DNA of 64,000 bases from Tepidamorphus gemmatus (GTDB lineage Bacteria > Pseudomonadota > Alphaproteobacteria > Rhizobiales > Tepidamorphaceae), in assembly GCF_004346195.1 (NCBI RefSeq), contig NZ_SMAK01000001.1, positions 124,001 through 188,000 of the forward strand. Reading direction: 5' to 3'. Numbering within the stretch: position 1 is the stretch's first letter; each line of letters opens with the position of its first letter. The notes under the pieces were generated by a model. That model did not search any database. It saw only the letters and a list, made by a program, of their open reading frames with translations, and was not told where the DNA came from. A program made the translations under genes and the position numbers. Of this stretch, positions 31,526 to 40,209 are shown one piece after another.

Positions 31526-32419
31526 CTATTCCGCCGCCTGGCGGCCGGGGCGCAGTGCCTCCGCCGAGATCGACATCAACCGGCGGCACAGATGGGTGAT
31601 ATCCGCCATCAGCCAGGCAAATCCGCCGGCGCGGATGTAGCGCGTCTCATCCATGTAGAGCGCCCGGTTGATCTCGATCTGCAGCGCGTGGACGCCGGTC
31701 GCCGGACTGCCATAGGTCTCGGTAATGAACCCGCCCGCATATGGCTTGTTGCGGGCGACCGTATAGCCGAGGCGCTGGAGCGTTTCTTGGGCGACGTCGG
31801 TGAGGATCGAGGCGCAGCTCGTGCCGTAGCGGTCGCCGAGCACGAAATCCGGTCGGCGGCGGGCTTCCTGCGTCATGCGAGCGGACGGCATCGAGTGGCA
31901 GTCGATGACCACGGCGGTGCCGAACAGCCGGCGCGACTGCTCGACGAGTTGGCGAAGGGCGCGATGGTAGGGCTTGTAGTAACGTTCGATGCGGTCGAGT
32001 CCTTCGGCCACGCCGATCGGCCGTCGGTAGATCTCGGCCCCGTCGGCGACGATGCGTGCGATCGTGCCGAGGCCGCCGGCAACCCGCATCGACCGGGTAT
32101 TGGCGAAGGAGGGCAGGCGTCCGTCGAACATCGCCGGATCGAGCTCGTAGGCTTCGCGGTTGACATCGACGAAGGCGCGCGGGAAGCGCGCCTGCATGAG
32201 CGGCGCGCCGAGGCCGACGGCCCCGGAGAACAGTTCCTCGACGAAGCTGTCCTCCGAGCGGCGCAGTGTCATCAGGTCGAGCCGCGAAGCGGCGAGGAAG
32301 CTGCGCGGATAGATGCGGCCGCTGTGTGGCGAATTGAATACGAACGGGCTGAGCGTGCCGCCCTCGGGGGCGGTGATCAGGAAGGGTGGGGAAAGCTCCG
32401 GTTCGGGAGGTGTGGCCAT
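31526..32419 (-). CDS. N-formylglutamate amidohydrolase family protein
   Basis: This 297-residue protein belongs to the zinc hydrolase family that removes formyl from N-formylglutamate at the end of one histidine-degradation route. Family features are FNSPHSGRIYP near residues 28-38, FVDVNREAYELDP, the VIDCHSMPS metal-site stretch and IEINRALYMDE. Its natural substrate may differ, as many alphaproteobacteria carry several copies; a second, distinct copy is at 46594. The start is taken at ATG 32419; ATG 32440 is possible and neither has a good ribosome-binding site. The 3' end lies 85 bp from the sRNA. Confidence 0.85.
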   Translation of the reverse strand: MATPPEPELSPPFLITAPEGGTLSPFVFNSPHSGRIYPRSFLAASRLDLMTLRRSEDSFVEELFSGAVGLGAPLMQARFPRAFVDVNREAYELDPAMFDGRLPSFANTRSMRVAGGLGTIARIVADGAEIYRRPIGVAEGLDRIERYYKPYHRALRQLVEQSRRLFGTAVVIDCHSMPSARMTQEARRRPDFVLGDRYGTSCASILTDVAQETLQRLGYTVARNKPYAGGFITETYGSPATGVHALQIEINRALYMDETRYIRAGGFAWLMADITHLCRRLMSISAEALRPGRQAAE

Positions 32420-32602
32420 CGTCCGTGGCGCCTTTGGCATGACCGGACGACTGTGCCAAGAACACCTGGCGCTGTCCATGCCGGGCTGCTTCGCCGCCTG
32501 GCCGGCTTGTCCACACGGCGGCGCGGATTGGTGAAATCTTTACATCGACTGCTATTATCTCGCGCCGAGGGATCATCGACTTCAATCCGGGGGCTGCCGC
32601 CG

Positions 32603-32962
32603 ATGAGCAAGATTCTCCTTGCCGAGGACGACCACGACATGCGCCGATTCCTGGTGCGCGCGCTGGAGAATGCCGGCTACGAGGTCGTCTCCTTCGACAA
32701 CGGGCTCAGTGCCTACGACCGGCTGCGGGAGGAATCGTTCACGCTGCTGCTGACAGACATCGTCATGCCGGAGATGGACGGCATCGAGCTGGCGCGGCGT
32801 GCGACCGAACTCGATCCCGATCTCAAGGTCATGTTCATCACTGGCTTCGCAGCGGTCGCCCTCAATCCGGACTCGAATGCGCCGAAGAACGCCAAGGTGC
32901 TGTCGAAGCCCTTCCACCTGCGCGACCTCGTCAATCAGGTCGAACGCCTGCTGGCGGCGTGA
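32603..32962 (+). CDS. cpdR: Response regulator CpdR
   Basis: CpdR is a 119-residue single-domain response regulator. In Caulobacter the unphosphorylated form primes ClpXP to degrade cell-cycle proteins such as PdeA and McpJ, and phosphorylation by the CckA-ChpT relay blocks this. The sequence is close to the known form: MSKILLAEDDHDMRRFL, phospho-acceptor Asp52 in LLTDIVMPEMDG, FITGFAAVALN and the lysine in KVLSKPFHLRDLV. It has no output domain. It is divergent from the amidohydrolase gene, and this pairing with NFGAH is common in Hyphomicrobiales. Confidence 0.95.
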   Translation: MSKILLAEDDHDMRRFLVRALENAGYEVVSFDNGLSAYDRLREESFTLLLTDIVMPEMDGIELARRATELDPDLKVMFITGFAAVALNPDSNAPKNAKVLSKPFHLRDLVNQVERLLAA

Positions 32963-33046
32963 GGCCGCGCGCGACCGCCGAGGCAGGACGGGCCGGTCCT
33001 GCCGGGATGGGACGCGGCCGGAGTCGTCGAATCCCCGGCTAAGCGT

Positions 33047-33994
33047 TCACATCCGCCAGCGGTTGTGCAGCCAGAGCCACTGGCCGGGGTGTTCGCGCAC
33101 CCAACCCTCGACAATCCCGTTGATCACTTCCATCGCCTTCTCGGCATCGATCAGGCCATCGGCGTCGCGCGGCAGGTCGATCTCGTCGGTGAGGTCGAGG
33201 CGGAAGCGGTTGTTCGGCAGGCGCACAACCCTGACGCCGTGCACCGGGCAGTCGAATCGACGCGCGAGGCGGCCGAGGATCGGATTGGTCGGGGCGGGGC
33301 GGCCGAAGAAGTTGATTCTCAACCCCTTGGTCAACCGCTGGTCGACCAGGAGCCCGAGATGCCCCCCCTTGGCGAGAACATTCGACATGGCGAAGGCAAC
33401 CGCCTGTCCCGATCCCGCCGCAAGCAGTTCGCCCATGGTGCCGCGGCGGATCTTCAGCAGGCGCTGCGCGACATAGGCGTTGTTCGGCGTGCGGTAGACG
33501 GCAGTGACCGGCAGGCCGTGGCGCGCGGCGCAGACCGCCGGCAGCTCCCAGTTGCCGAGATGGGCCGTGAAGATGATCGCCGGCCGGTCGTCGTCGCGCA
33601 GGCGGTAGAAATTGTCGATCCCGGTCGCCTCGATGCGGCCGGGCGGCTTCGTCTCGTCGAAATCCCAGATCTCGTCGAGATGCGGATATTCCGCCGCGGT
33701 GCGGCCGAGATTGTCCCAGACCTCGGCAAGGATCGCCTTGAGCTCCGCCTCGTCCTTCTCGGGGAAGGCGTGACGCAGGTTGTCCATGCCGACCCGGTTG
33801 ACCGGCAGGAGCGGCCCGAAGGTGCGGGCGATCCAGCCACCCATGTTGCTTGCACGGTCCGGCCCGAGCAGTCGGACCACCCGGAACAGGCCGATCGCAA
33901 TCGTGGCGACGATCCAGTCCACCACTGGCCCGAGGATGCGGCCAATCCGCCATTTCAGGAGGAACAGGCGGCGTTGCAGCGGTGTCATCTGCAT
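33047..33994 (-). CDS. lpxXL: Lipid A acyltransferase of the LpxXL type
   Basis: The 315-residue inner-membrane protein has an N-terminal membrane segment (about 20-42) and the LpxL/LpxM acyltransferase motif HLGNWE (145-150), with AKGGHLGLLVDQR further on. LpxXL attaches the 27-hydroxyoctacosanoyl chain carried on AcpXL to lipid A. This identity, rather than plain LpxL, rests on its place as the last gene of the acpXL cluster. ATG 33994 follows GGGACG; ATG 33988 is two codons on. It starts 37 bp after the adh gene. Confidence 0.88.
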   Translation of the reverse strand: MQMTPLQRRLFLLKWRIGRILGPVVDWIVATIAIGLFRVVRLLGPDRASNMGGWIARTFGPLLPVNRVGMDNLRHAFPEKDEAELKAILAEVWDNLGRTAAEYPHLDEIWDFDETKPPGRIEATGIDNFYRLRDDDRPAIIFTAHLGNWELPAVCAARHGLPVTAVYRTPNNAYVAQRLLKIRRGTMGELLAAGSGQAVAFAMSNVLAKGGHLGLLVDQRLTKGLRINFFGRPAPTNPILGRLARRFDCPVHGVRVVRLPNNRFRLDLTDEIDLPRDADGLIDAEKAMEVINGIVEGWVREHPGQWLWLHNRWRM

Positions 33995-34031
33995 CGTCCC
34001 GTCCCGGTCCGCTACCGTGCCCGCCCGCCGC

Positions 34032-35054
34032 TCAGAGGCGCACCACGATCTTGCCGAACACCTTGCGGCTTTCGAGCCGGTCGAGGCCGACGGCGAAATC
34101 GGAGATGTCGAGTTCGGTGTCAATCACCGGCAGGATCCCGGCCGCCATCTTGTCGAGGCTTTCGGCCATGTTGCGCATCGAGGAGCCGAACGAACCGAAC
34201 AATTTGAGCTGCTGCTGGAATAGCTGATAGAGGTTGATCTGGGTGGTGACTCCCGATGTCGACCCGCAGGTGACAAGGCGCCCGCCGCGTTTCAGCGACA
34301 GCATCGACCCTGCGAAGGTGTCCGGTCCGACATGCTCGAACACGACGTCGACGCCCTTCTTGGCCGTGAGCTTGCGGGTCACGTGCTCGAACCGCTCCTT
34401 GCGGTAGTTGATGACGTGATCGGCGCCGAGCGCCTTTGCCTTCTCCGCTTTCTCGTCGTCGCCGACGGTGGTGATGACGGTCGCTCCGATCGCCTTCGAC
34501 ATGCGGATCGCCGCCGTGCCGATGCCCGATCCGCCGGCGTGGACGAGAATCGTCTCGTCGCCCTGCAGCCTGGCATTGTCGAACAGCATGTGCTGAACCG
34601 TGCCGAATGTGATGGGCGCGCAGGCCGCATCGATCCAGCTGATGCCTGGCGGCACCGGCACGGTCAGCCGCGCCTGGGTGTTGAGCAGGTCGCGGGCGAA
34701 GCCGTCGACGTGGAAGCCCATGATGCCGGCGACATTCTCACACAGATTGTCGCGGCCCTCGCGGCAGGCACGGCAGCTGCCGCAGGTGAGCGCGCCATAG
34801 AGCGCCACCTGGTCGCCGACAGCGCGGTTGGTCACGTCCGCTCCGACGGCGACGATCTCGCCGGCCGCCTCGGCGCCGACCACGAGCGGCAGCTTGCGCT
34901 TCGCGAAGGCCATGCCGCGCCAGCCCCAGACGTCAATATGGTTGAGCGCCACCGCGCGGATCCGGACCTGGACCTCGCCGGGTCCGGGTGGTGGCGGGTC
35001 CGGCTGTTCGATCAGATCGAGAGTGCGGTCGGAAACGAGCGTGAGGGCGCGCAT
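34032..35054 (-). CDS. Zinc-binding MDR dehydrogenase/reductase of the VLCFA cluster
   Basis: The 340-residue product is a medium-chain dehydrogenase/reductase. A structural zinc loop is intact (Cys91, 94, 97, 105) and the nucleotide site is HAGGSGIGTAA. The usual catalytic-zinc cysteine of alcohol dehydrogenases is replaced, since the matching site reads ALNHIDVW, so it may act as an enoyl reductase-like or quinone-reductase-like enzyme. In rhizobial acpXL clusters a homologue (adhXL) is always present and is thought to help synthesise the very-long-chain hydroxy fatty acid. It follows fabG by 30 bp. Confidence 0.88.
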   Translation of the reverse strand: MRALTLVSDRTLDLIEQPDPPPPGPGEVQVRIRAVALNHIDVWGWRGMAFAKRKLPLVVGAEAAGEIVAVGADVTNRAVGDQVALYGALTCGSCRACREGRDNLCENVAGIMGFHVDGFARDLLNTQARLTVPVPPGISWIDAACAPITFGTVQHMLFDNARLQGDETILVHAGGSGIGTAAIRMSKAIGATVITTVGDDEKAEKAKALGADHVINYRKERFEHVTRKLTAKKGVDVVFEHVGPDTFAGSMLSLKRGGRLVTCGSTSGVTTQINLYQLFQQQLKLFGSFGSSMRNMAESLDKMAAGILPVIDTELDISDFAVGLDRLESRKVFGKIVVRL

Positions 35055-35084
35055 CGGAAGCCTTCGGTGTCGCGGATCGGGCAG

Positions 35085-35858
35085 TCAGCGATGCACCGGC
35101 ATCGCTGCGGTGAGGCCGCCGTCCACCGGGACGACGGCACCGGTGATATAGCTTGCTGCCGGCGACAGGAGGAAGGGCACGATGGCCGCGATCTCGTGCG
35201 GCGTGGCGAATCTGCCGACCGGGATCTGGCCTTCCATCTTCTGCCGGTAGTCGGCATAGGGCGCCATCATGTCGGTGTCGATGAAGCCGGGCGCGATGTA
35301 GTTCACGGTGACGCCGCGCTTTGCCGTCTCCATCGCCAGGGTGCGGGTGTAACCGAGGATCGCCGCCTTGGAGGCGGCATAGGCAGCATTGCCGATGCTG
35401 CCGCGCAGCGCCACGACCGAGCCGACCACGACGATGCGCCCGGCCCGCGCCCGCGTCATCCGCCGAACCACCCCTCCGGCGAGGCGGGTGAGCGACCAGA
35501 AGTTGACCTGCATGCACTGCTCGGCGCGGGCCTGATCCATCACCGCCGCGAGGCTGTCATAGGGCAGGCCGGCATTGTGGACAAAGCCGTAGAACGGCGC
35601 CTCGTCGTCGAGTGCTGCGACGAAGCCCTCGACCGCAGTGCGGCTCGCGAGATCGAGCGGCCTGGCCTCGATCGCGGCCTGCGGGTACGCCGCGGCGAGC
35701 TCGGCGACCAGCGCCTCGGCGGGCGCAGCCGAGGCGTTGTAGGTGAACAGGACGTCGTAGCCTTCCCCGGCGAGCGTCTCGACGATGGCGCGGCCGAGGC
35801 CGCGGGCGCCGCCGGTAACGAGGACCCGACGGCGTGCGCTCGTGTCCGCCGCCGCCAT
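35085..35858 (-). CDS. fabG: 3-oxoacyl-ACP reductase-like SDR of the VLCFA cluster
   Basis: This 257-residue short-chain dehydrogenase has the TGGARGLGRA cofactor motif (15-24), HNAG (94-97), Ser147 and Tyr160/Lys164 of the YAASK active site. It should reduce 3-ketoacyl-ACP to the 3-hydroxy form. It starts at the fabF1 stop with a TGATG overlap, so the two are translationally coupled. The classic six-gene rhizobial acpXL set, as I know it, lacks this gene, so its inclusion is a lineage variation that completes an elongation cycle in one operon. Confidence 0.9.
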   Translation of the reverse strand: MAAADTSARRRVLVTGGARGLGRAIVETLAGEGYDVLFTYNASAAPAEALVAELAAAYPQAAIEARPLDLASRTAVEGFVAALDDEAPFYGFVHNAGLPYDSLAAVMDQARAEQCMQVNFWSLTRLAGGVVRRMTRARAGRIVVVGSVVALRGSIGNAAYAASKAAILGYTRTLAMETAKRGVTVNYIAPGFIDTDMMAPYADYRQKMEGQIPVGRFATPHEIAAIVPFLLSPAASYITGAVVPVDGGLTAAMPVHR

Positions 35859-37144
35859 CAGGCCGGCTCTCCGGCGAACACCAGACAGACATTCTGGCCG
35901 CCGAAACCGAAGGAATTCGACATCGCACGCCTGACCCTGGCATCGCGGGCGACGTTCGGCACCACGTCGAGCGGAATCGCCGGGTCGGGGATGGTGTAGT
36001 TGATGGTCGGTGGCACTCGGCCCTCGGCGATGGTCATCAGGGTGAACACTGCCTCCACCGCGCCGGCAGCCGAAAGGGTATGCCCGATCATCGACTTGTT
36101 GGAAGAGATCAGCACGTCCTTCGCCCGGTCCGCGAACACGGTCTGAACGCCAAGGCATTCCATCTTGTCGTTCTCCGGCGTGCCGGTGCCGTGGGCGTTG
36201 ATGTAATCGATATCCGCGGGCGTCACGCCGGCATCGTCCAGGGCTGCCGTGATGCAGCCGACGATGGTGTGGCCGTCCGGGTTGGAGCGGGTGCGGTGGA
36301 AGGAATCCGCGCATTCTCCCGCGCCCTCGACGACGCCGAGGATACGGGCGCCACGCGCCCTGGCATGCGCAAGGCTTTCCAGAACCAGCGCCCCGGCGCC
36401 TTCCGCCATGACGAAGCCGTCGCGGTTCTTGGAGAATGGCTTGGCGGCGGCCTCCGGCGGATCGTTCTGGGTCGACAGCGCGGACAGCAGCGAGAAGCGG
36501 ATCAGCGCCTCGGCCTGGATCGAGCCGTCGGTGCCGACCGACACCGCCGCATCCGCCTCGCCGCGGCGGATCGCCTCGACGGCAAGCTGGATCGCGGTTG
36601 CGCCGGAGGCGCAGGCGGTCGACAGCGAGATCGGCGAGCCCTTGGTGCCGAACCGGTCGGCGAGCGTCTCGGCGACTCCGCCGAACAGGAAGCGACGATG
36701 CAGATCGGGCCGGCCGCGATGCGCCGCTTCGAGCAGGACGTGATAATCGTACGGGCCGTCGTGTGGCACGGAACGGGCGAGTTCCTCCCGCTGCGGCCAC
36801 TCCATCTCGACCGGCGCCACCGCCAGGAACAGTGGTCCCGGGAAATCCCCGGCAGAGCCGATTGCGGCCTGCTCGATCGCTTCCTCCATCGCCATCTCGG
36901 CCAACCGCTCGGAGAGCGCCGGCGCACAGAACGGCTCGACGGAGACGAAGTCGATGGTCCCGCCGATGGTGGTCCGCAGGCCGTCGACCGGAAACCGGCT
37001 GATGCGGTGGATGCCGGACATGCCGGCGGTCAGCGCCTTCCAGTTGTCGTCGCGACCGCGTCCAAGCGATGTGACGAGCCCCATGCCGGTGACGACCACC
37101 ACAGGCCGTCCCTTGCTGTCGAGATACCTGCCATTGCCGCTCAT
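35858..37144 (-). CDS. fabF: Beta-ketoacyl-ACP synthase II-like, catalytically complete (FabF1XL)
   Basis: The 428-residue condensing enzyme has the full Cys-His-His triad: Cys178 in STACASG, His318 in NAHGTGT and His355 in SMIGHTLSAAG. It would elongate acyl-AcpXL with malonyl units towards C28. Its neighbour fabF2 lacks the cysteine, so the two may form a KS/chain-length-factor-like heterodimer. ATG 37144 starts 40 bp after the fabF2 stop. Confidence 0.93.
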   Translation of the reverse strand: MSGNGRYLDSKGRPVVVVTGMGLVTSLGRGRDDNWKALTAGMSGIHRISRFPVDGLRTTIGGTIDFVSVEPFCAPALSERLAEMAMEEAIEQAAIGSAGDFPGPLFLAVAPVEMEWPQREELARSVPHDGPYDYHVLLEAAHRGRPDLHRRFLFGGVAETLADRFGTKGSPISLSTACASGATAIQLAVEAIRRGEADAAVSVGTDGSIQAEALIRFSLLSALSTQNDPPEAAAKPFSKNRDGFVMAEGAGALVLESLAHARARGARILGVVEGAGECADSFHRTRSNPDGHTIVGCITAALDDAGVTPADIDYINAHGTGTPENDKMECLGVQTVFADRAKDVLISSNKSMIGHTLSAAGAVEAVFTLMTIAEGRVPPTINYTIPDPAIPLDVVPNVARDARVRRAMSNSFGFGGQNVCLVFAGEPA

Positions 37145-37184
37145 GCAGCGTGCTCCCGATTGGCCCGGCCCGAACCGGCCGTCG

Positions 37185-38408
37185 CTAGCCGGCCGGAGCG
37201 ACGAGCGCCATGCCTTCGCCGCGCCAGTGGCCCCACTGGGTCACCAGGACCCGATCGATCGGAGCCGAGCCATCCGCCTCGCAGCCGCTGTCATCGAGCG
37301 GGGCAAAGAGCATTCCGTGTGACACGGCCAGCGCGGCGAGCGCCACGAGTGCGGGAAACTGAGCCTCGAGGCCATGGCCGATGATCGAACCGACTGCCCT
37401 GATCGGAATGTGGTTATCCGCGTGCCTGAGGCTGGTCAAGAAGACCTGCTCCTCGCTGGTGGCGGGCTGTGCTCCAGTCGCGCCGCTGAACACGGCAAGA
37501 CGTTCACCGCCGGTCAGGCCGGACACGAGCTCGTCGAACTGTCGCCGTGCGATGGCGGTCGCCTCTCCCGGGCCGCGCCGGCAGCGGCCGGCCCTGACGC
37601 CGTCGAGGCGCGCGACCGGCGTGGCGCCGCGCTGGGCCGCATGGGCGGGGGATTCCAGCACGAGGAAGGCTCCCATCGAGCCGGTGACCAGGCCCCCGCC
37701 GCGCGACAGGCGCTGCCAGACCGGCAGCCAGTCCTCGCGCCAAAGATAGTTGCCCAGCTCGAACAGCAGCAACATGTCGAGCCGCTCGGCATTGTAGGAG
37801 CCGCCGACGAGGCAGATCTCGCTCTGACCGGACGCGACGCGGGCATGGGCGGTCCGGACCGCGTCGATGCCGGCTGATTCCTCGCCCATGAAGGTGCGTG
37901 AGGAGCCGGTCACCTTGTGGACGATGGAGATGTTGCCGGCGAGCAGGTTGGGCAGCTGGGCCAGAAACAGCGTCGGCCTGAGATCACTCGACAGCCGCTC
38001 GTTGATCAGCCGGCCCGGATCGCTGGCGGCGAGAATATCGGTCAGGAGCGCGCTGTCGACGGCGATGTCGCGCTCACCGCCGCCGGCGGCGACGATCATG
38101 TCGGTCCGCGACAAGATGTCGGTCCGATCCTTTATGCCGGCATTGTCGAGCGCCATGCCGGCGGCATAGGTGCCGATCCGCTGCCAGGCCTCCATCTGAC
38201 GCTGGTCGCCGCGCTTGGGGATCTGTCGGTCGAAATCGAGCTGGACGAGCGGATGCACCGGATAGGGGGCGAACCGCTCGCGGTCGACCACCGGTCTCGG
38301 TCCACCGTCGGCCTTCAGCGCGGCCCAGTGCTGATCGAGCCCCTCGCCGAGCGACGAGACGAGCCCGATCCCCGTGATCAGAACGTCGCGGTGCGGGGCT
38401 TCGCTCAT
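37185..38408 (-). CDS. Beta-ketoacyl synthase-like protein lacking the active cysteine (FabF2XL)
   Basis: The 407-residue product has the thiolase-type KS fold (start DVLITGIGLVSSLGEG) but its active site is degenerate. The stretch aligned with STACASG reads TFMGEESAG (172-180), placing Glu177 at the cysteine position, and the first histidine motif NAHGTGT reads SGATGAQ. The second histidine survives in IGHGLEAQ. It therefore cannot condense acyl chains by itself. A role as a chain-length factor for fabF1 is plausible by analogy to polyketide KS/CLF pairs. ATG 38408 overlaps the fabZ stop by 4 bp (ATGA). Confidence 0.85.
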   Translation of the reverse strand: MSEAPHRDVLITGIGLVSSLGEGLDQHWAALKADGGPRPVVDRERFAPYPVHPLVQLDFDRQIPKRGDQRQMEAWQRIGTYAAGMALDNAGIKDRTDILSRTDMIVAAGGGERDIAVDSALLTDILAASDPGRLINERLSSDLRPTLFLAQLPNLLAGNISIVHKVTGSSRTFMGEESAGIDAVRTAHARVASGQSEICLVGGSYNAERLDMLLLFELGNYLWREDWLPVWQRLSRGGGLVTGSMGAFLVLESPAHAAQRGATPVARLDGVRAGRCRRGPGEATAIARRQFDELVSGLTGGERLAVFSGATGAQPATSEEQVFLTSLRHADNHIPIRAVGSIIGHGLEAQFPALVALAALAVSHGMLFAPLDDSGCEADGSAPIDRVLVTQWGHWRGEGMALVAPAG

Positions 38409-38872
38409 CCCAGCAGCTCTCGCGGATAGCCGAGGCGGGTTGCGTTCTCGAGCATCATCTGCCGGAAGTCGGGGGTGGGAAACGGCATCACGCGAAACGT
38501 CAGCCTGGACTCGCAGATCGGCTTGCCGGCGCGCTTCACCTTCACCGAGGTCATCGCGAAGCCTGAGCCGTCATGCTCCAGCATGGCCTCGATGTCGAGT
38601 ACGTCGCCGGGCTCGACGAAGGCACGGAACTTCGCCTCGCGCACCCCGGCCAGGAACGGCATCCGGTCGAAGCGGTTGGCGGTGAGCACCGCATAGCCAG
38701 AGGTCTGTGCCATCGATTCGACGAGCAGCACGCCTGGCATCAGCGGGTGTCCGGGGAAGTGCCCCTCGAAGATCGTGCTCTCGGTCGGGACCTGCGCCTC
38801 GGCGCGCAGCCGACCCTCGGAGGGCCAGACCTCGACGATGCGATCAATCAGCTGGAAGTATTCGATCCGCAT
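38405..38872 (-). CDS. fabZ: 3-hydroxyacyl-ACP dehydratase (FabZXL)
   Basis: The 155-residue hot-dog-fold enzyme removes water from 3-hydroxyacyl-ACP. The catalytic histidine is in GHFPGHPLMPG (37-47, His38) and the acid is Glu52 in LLVESMAQ. Length is close to FabZ. It starts 21 bp after acpXL and ends overlapping fabF2. Within this cluster it should act on AcpXL-bound very long chains. Confidence 0.92.
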   Translation of the reverse strand: MRIEYFQLIDRIVEVWPSEGRLRAEAQVPTESTIFEGHFPGHPLMPGVLLVESMAQTSGYAVLTANRFDRMPFLAGVREAKFRAFVEPGDVLDIEAMLEHDGSGFAMTSVKVKRAGKPICESRLTFRVMPFPTPDFRQMMLENATRLGYPRELLG

Positions 38873-38893
38873 GCGGGTCGGTGCCGGCCTCGG

Positions 38894-39175
38894 TCAGGCG
38901 GTCTTCGCGGCGATCAGCTCGTCGATCCGGTCGCACAGGTTCTTCAGGACGAAGTACTGCTCGGCCGACGCCTTGCCCTCGTTGACCTCCTGGGTCCACT
39001 GCTCGAAGGGCATCTTGATGCCGAAGGCCTTGTCGATGGCAAAGGCGACGTCGAGGAAATCGAGGCTGTCGATTCCCAGATCGTCGATGACGTGGCTGTC
39101 TGGCTTGATGTCGTCACGCGGAATGTCGCACGTTTCGGATATGATGTCGGCGACCGTGTCGAAGGTGGACGACAT
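38894..39175 (-). CDS. acpXL: Specialised acyl carrier protein AcpXL
   Basis: This 93-residue carrier has the phosphopantetheine serine at Ser37 in GIDSLDFLD and an acidic helix-rich body. It is longer than housekeeping AcpP (about 78) and its C-terminal half ([20 protein letters not shown]) is that of AcpXL, which carries 27-hydroxyoctacosanoate for rhizobial lipid A. ATG 39175 has GGAG 7 bp upstream, and the open frame upstream of it has no support. It heads a seven-gene minus-strand operon. Confidence 0.95.
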   Translation of the reverse strand: MSSTFDTVADIISETCDIPRDDIKPDSHVIDDLGIDSLDFLDVAFAIDKAFGIKMPFEQWTQEVNEGKASAEQYFVLKNLCDRIDELIAAKTA

Positions 39176-39275
39176 GAGTACTCTCCAATGGTGGTCGGCG
39201 GCTGGGCCCAGAACAACAGGCAAATGCGGTCGCCGCCGCACCCCGCGGCCGGCCGGCGCCTCTTGAGGTTTGCCC

Positions 39276-39304
39276 GATCTAAACGAGGCGGACGCCGAGT
39301 GCAA
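39276..39304 (-). promoter_or_regulatory. Possible promoter of the acpXL operon
   Basis: On the minus strand TTGCAC (39304-39299), 17 bp, TAGATC (39281-39276). The -10 match is poor; leader would be about 95 nt. Confidence 0.3.
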
Positions 39305-39322
39305 CGGTCTGACGACACGCGC

Positions 39323-39351
39323 TTGCGCCCGGCGCCGGCACCGGCTATATG
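39323..39351 (+). promoter_or_regulatory. Promoter of tRNA-Val
   Basis: TTGCGC (39323-39328), 17 bp, TATATG (39346-39351), with the tRNA beginning 40 bp later. Confidence 0.5.
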
Positions 39352-39391
39352 CCAGAACCGTTCGCCGGCCACCAGACCCGCGCCGGACGAC

Positions 39392-39466
39392 GGGCGCGTA
39401 GCTCAGCGGGAGAGCACTACGTTGACATCGTAGGGGTCGCTGGTTCAATCCCAGCCGCGCCCACCA
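39392..39466 (+). tRNA. tRNA-Val (GAC)
   Basis: A 75-nt cloverleaf: acceptor GGGCGCG pairs with CGCGCCC, D-arm around GCTCAGCGGGAGAGC, anticodon stem CTACG/CGTAG with loop TTGACAT giving anticodon GAC (Val, GUC), T-loop GGTTCAATC, and an encoded CCA end. No mobile element is attached to its 3' end in this window. Confidence 0.96.
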
Positions 39467-39567
39467 TTCGCCGGATTGATGCCAGGCAGGACCCCGTCTC
39501 AAGGCTGCGTCATCGGCGAGACTGATCCCGAACCGCAGCGTGATCGGCCCGGACGGCTGCGCGCGCG

Positions 39568-40017
39568 ATGATCGTGGCCGTGGAAGATCTCGTCTCGCTG
39601 TTGGGGCTGTTCGTCGTCGCCCTCGTCGCGGCCACCCTGCTCCCCGCCCAATCGGAGGTCGCGCTGGCTGGCTTGCTGGCCGCGGGCGACCAGCCTGTCG
39701 TCGCGCCGGTGATCATGGCGACCGCCGGCAACGTCGTCGGATCGACCCTCAACTGGCTGCTCGGCCGCGGGATCGAGCAGTTCCGCAATCGGCGCTGGTT
39801 CCCCGTGAGCGAGCGCGCACTGCAGCGGGCCATAGGCTGGTATGGCCGATGGGGCCGCTGGAGCCTGTTGCTGAGCTGGGTGCCCGTGGTCGGCGATCCG
39901 CTGACCCTTGCCGCCGGCGTCCTGCGCGAGCCGTTCTGGAGCTTTCTCGCGCTTGTCACGGTCGCGAAGGCCGGACGATACATGGTCGTGACCGCCGCCA
40001 CTCTGGGTGTCCTGTGA
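39568..40017 (+). CDS. YqaA/DedA-like small membrane protein
   Basis: The 149-residue product looks like the YqaA branch of the SNARE-associated/DedA superfamily: hydrophobic stretches at about 8-30, 42-62, 97-117 and 125-145, with [15 protein letters not shown] and the [15 protein letters not shown] loop that are typical of YqaA. DedA-type proteins are linked to lipid-carrier recycling, but no function is shown for this branch. ATG 39568 is the assumed start. Confidence 0.82.
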   Translation: MIVAVEDLVSLLGLFVVALVAATLLPAQSEVALAGLLAAGDQPVVAPVIMATAGNVVGSTLNWLLGRGIEQFRNRRWFPVSERALQRAIGWYGRWGRWSLLLSWVPVVGDPLTLAAGVLREPFWSFLALVTVAKAGRYMVVTAATLGVL

Positions 40018-40085
40018 CGACGGTGATCCCGATCCGGGCCGGGTGCTGCCGTCCGGCGTCGGGTTGGCCCGGCCCCGAGGCCGCG

Positions 40086-40114
40086 TTGACAGGCACGGGG
40101 GGCGCCGGTATGGT
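40086..40114 (+). promoter_or_regulatory. Strong candidate promoter for rpmJ
   Basis: A perfect TTGACA (40086-40091), ideal 17-bp spacer and TATGGT (40109-40114). Transcription should begin near 40121, only about 10 bp before a terminator-like hairpin. Confidence 0.6.
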
Positions 40115-40130
40115 CCGCGGGAAATTCGGG

Positions 40131-40155
40131 ATCGGCCGTCGCGGCCGGTCTTTTT
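40131..40155 (+). terminator. Terminator-like hairpin in the rpmJ leader
   Basis: ATCGGCCG (40131-40138), loop TCG, CGGCCGGT (40142-40149), then CTTTTT. It could end yqaA transcription or act as an attenuator for rpmJ, whose ATG is 55 bp downstream. Confidence 0.6.
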
Positions 40156-40209
40156 CGTTTGTCAGTACCTGCGCGGCGCGGCTTCGCGCACCGACTCCGG
40201 ATCAGGACG

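Noticed and set aside
29829-31589. Minus-strand open frame of 586 codons opposite the MFS gene
   Set aside because: It would also cover the sRNA and the end of the amidohydrolase gene; composition is that of a mirror frame.
34332-35999. Plus-strand open frame of 555 codons opposite the adh and fabG genes
   Set aside because: Antisense shadow of recognised genes; low-complexity Arg/Asp/Gly-rich product with no motif.
39392-39466. tRNA-Val as an integration site for a genomic island
   Set aside because: No integrase, direct repeat of the tRNA 3' end or composition change is seen on either side.
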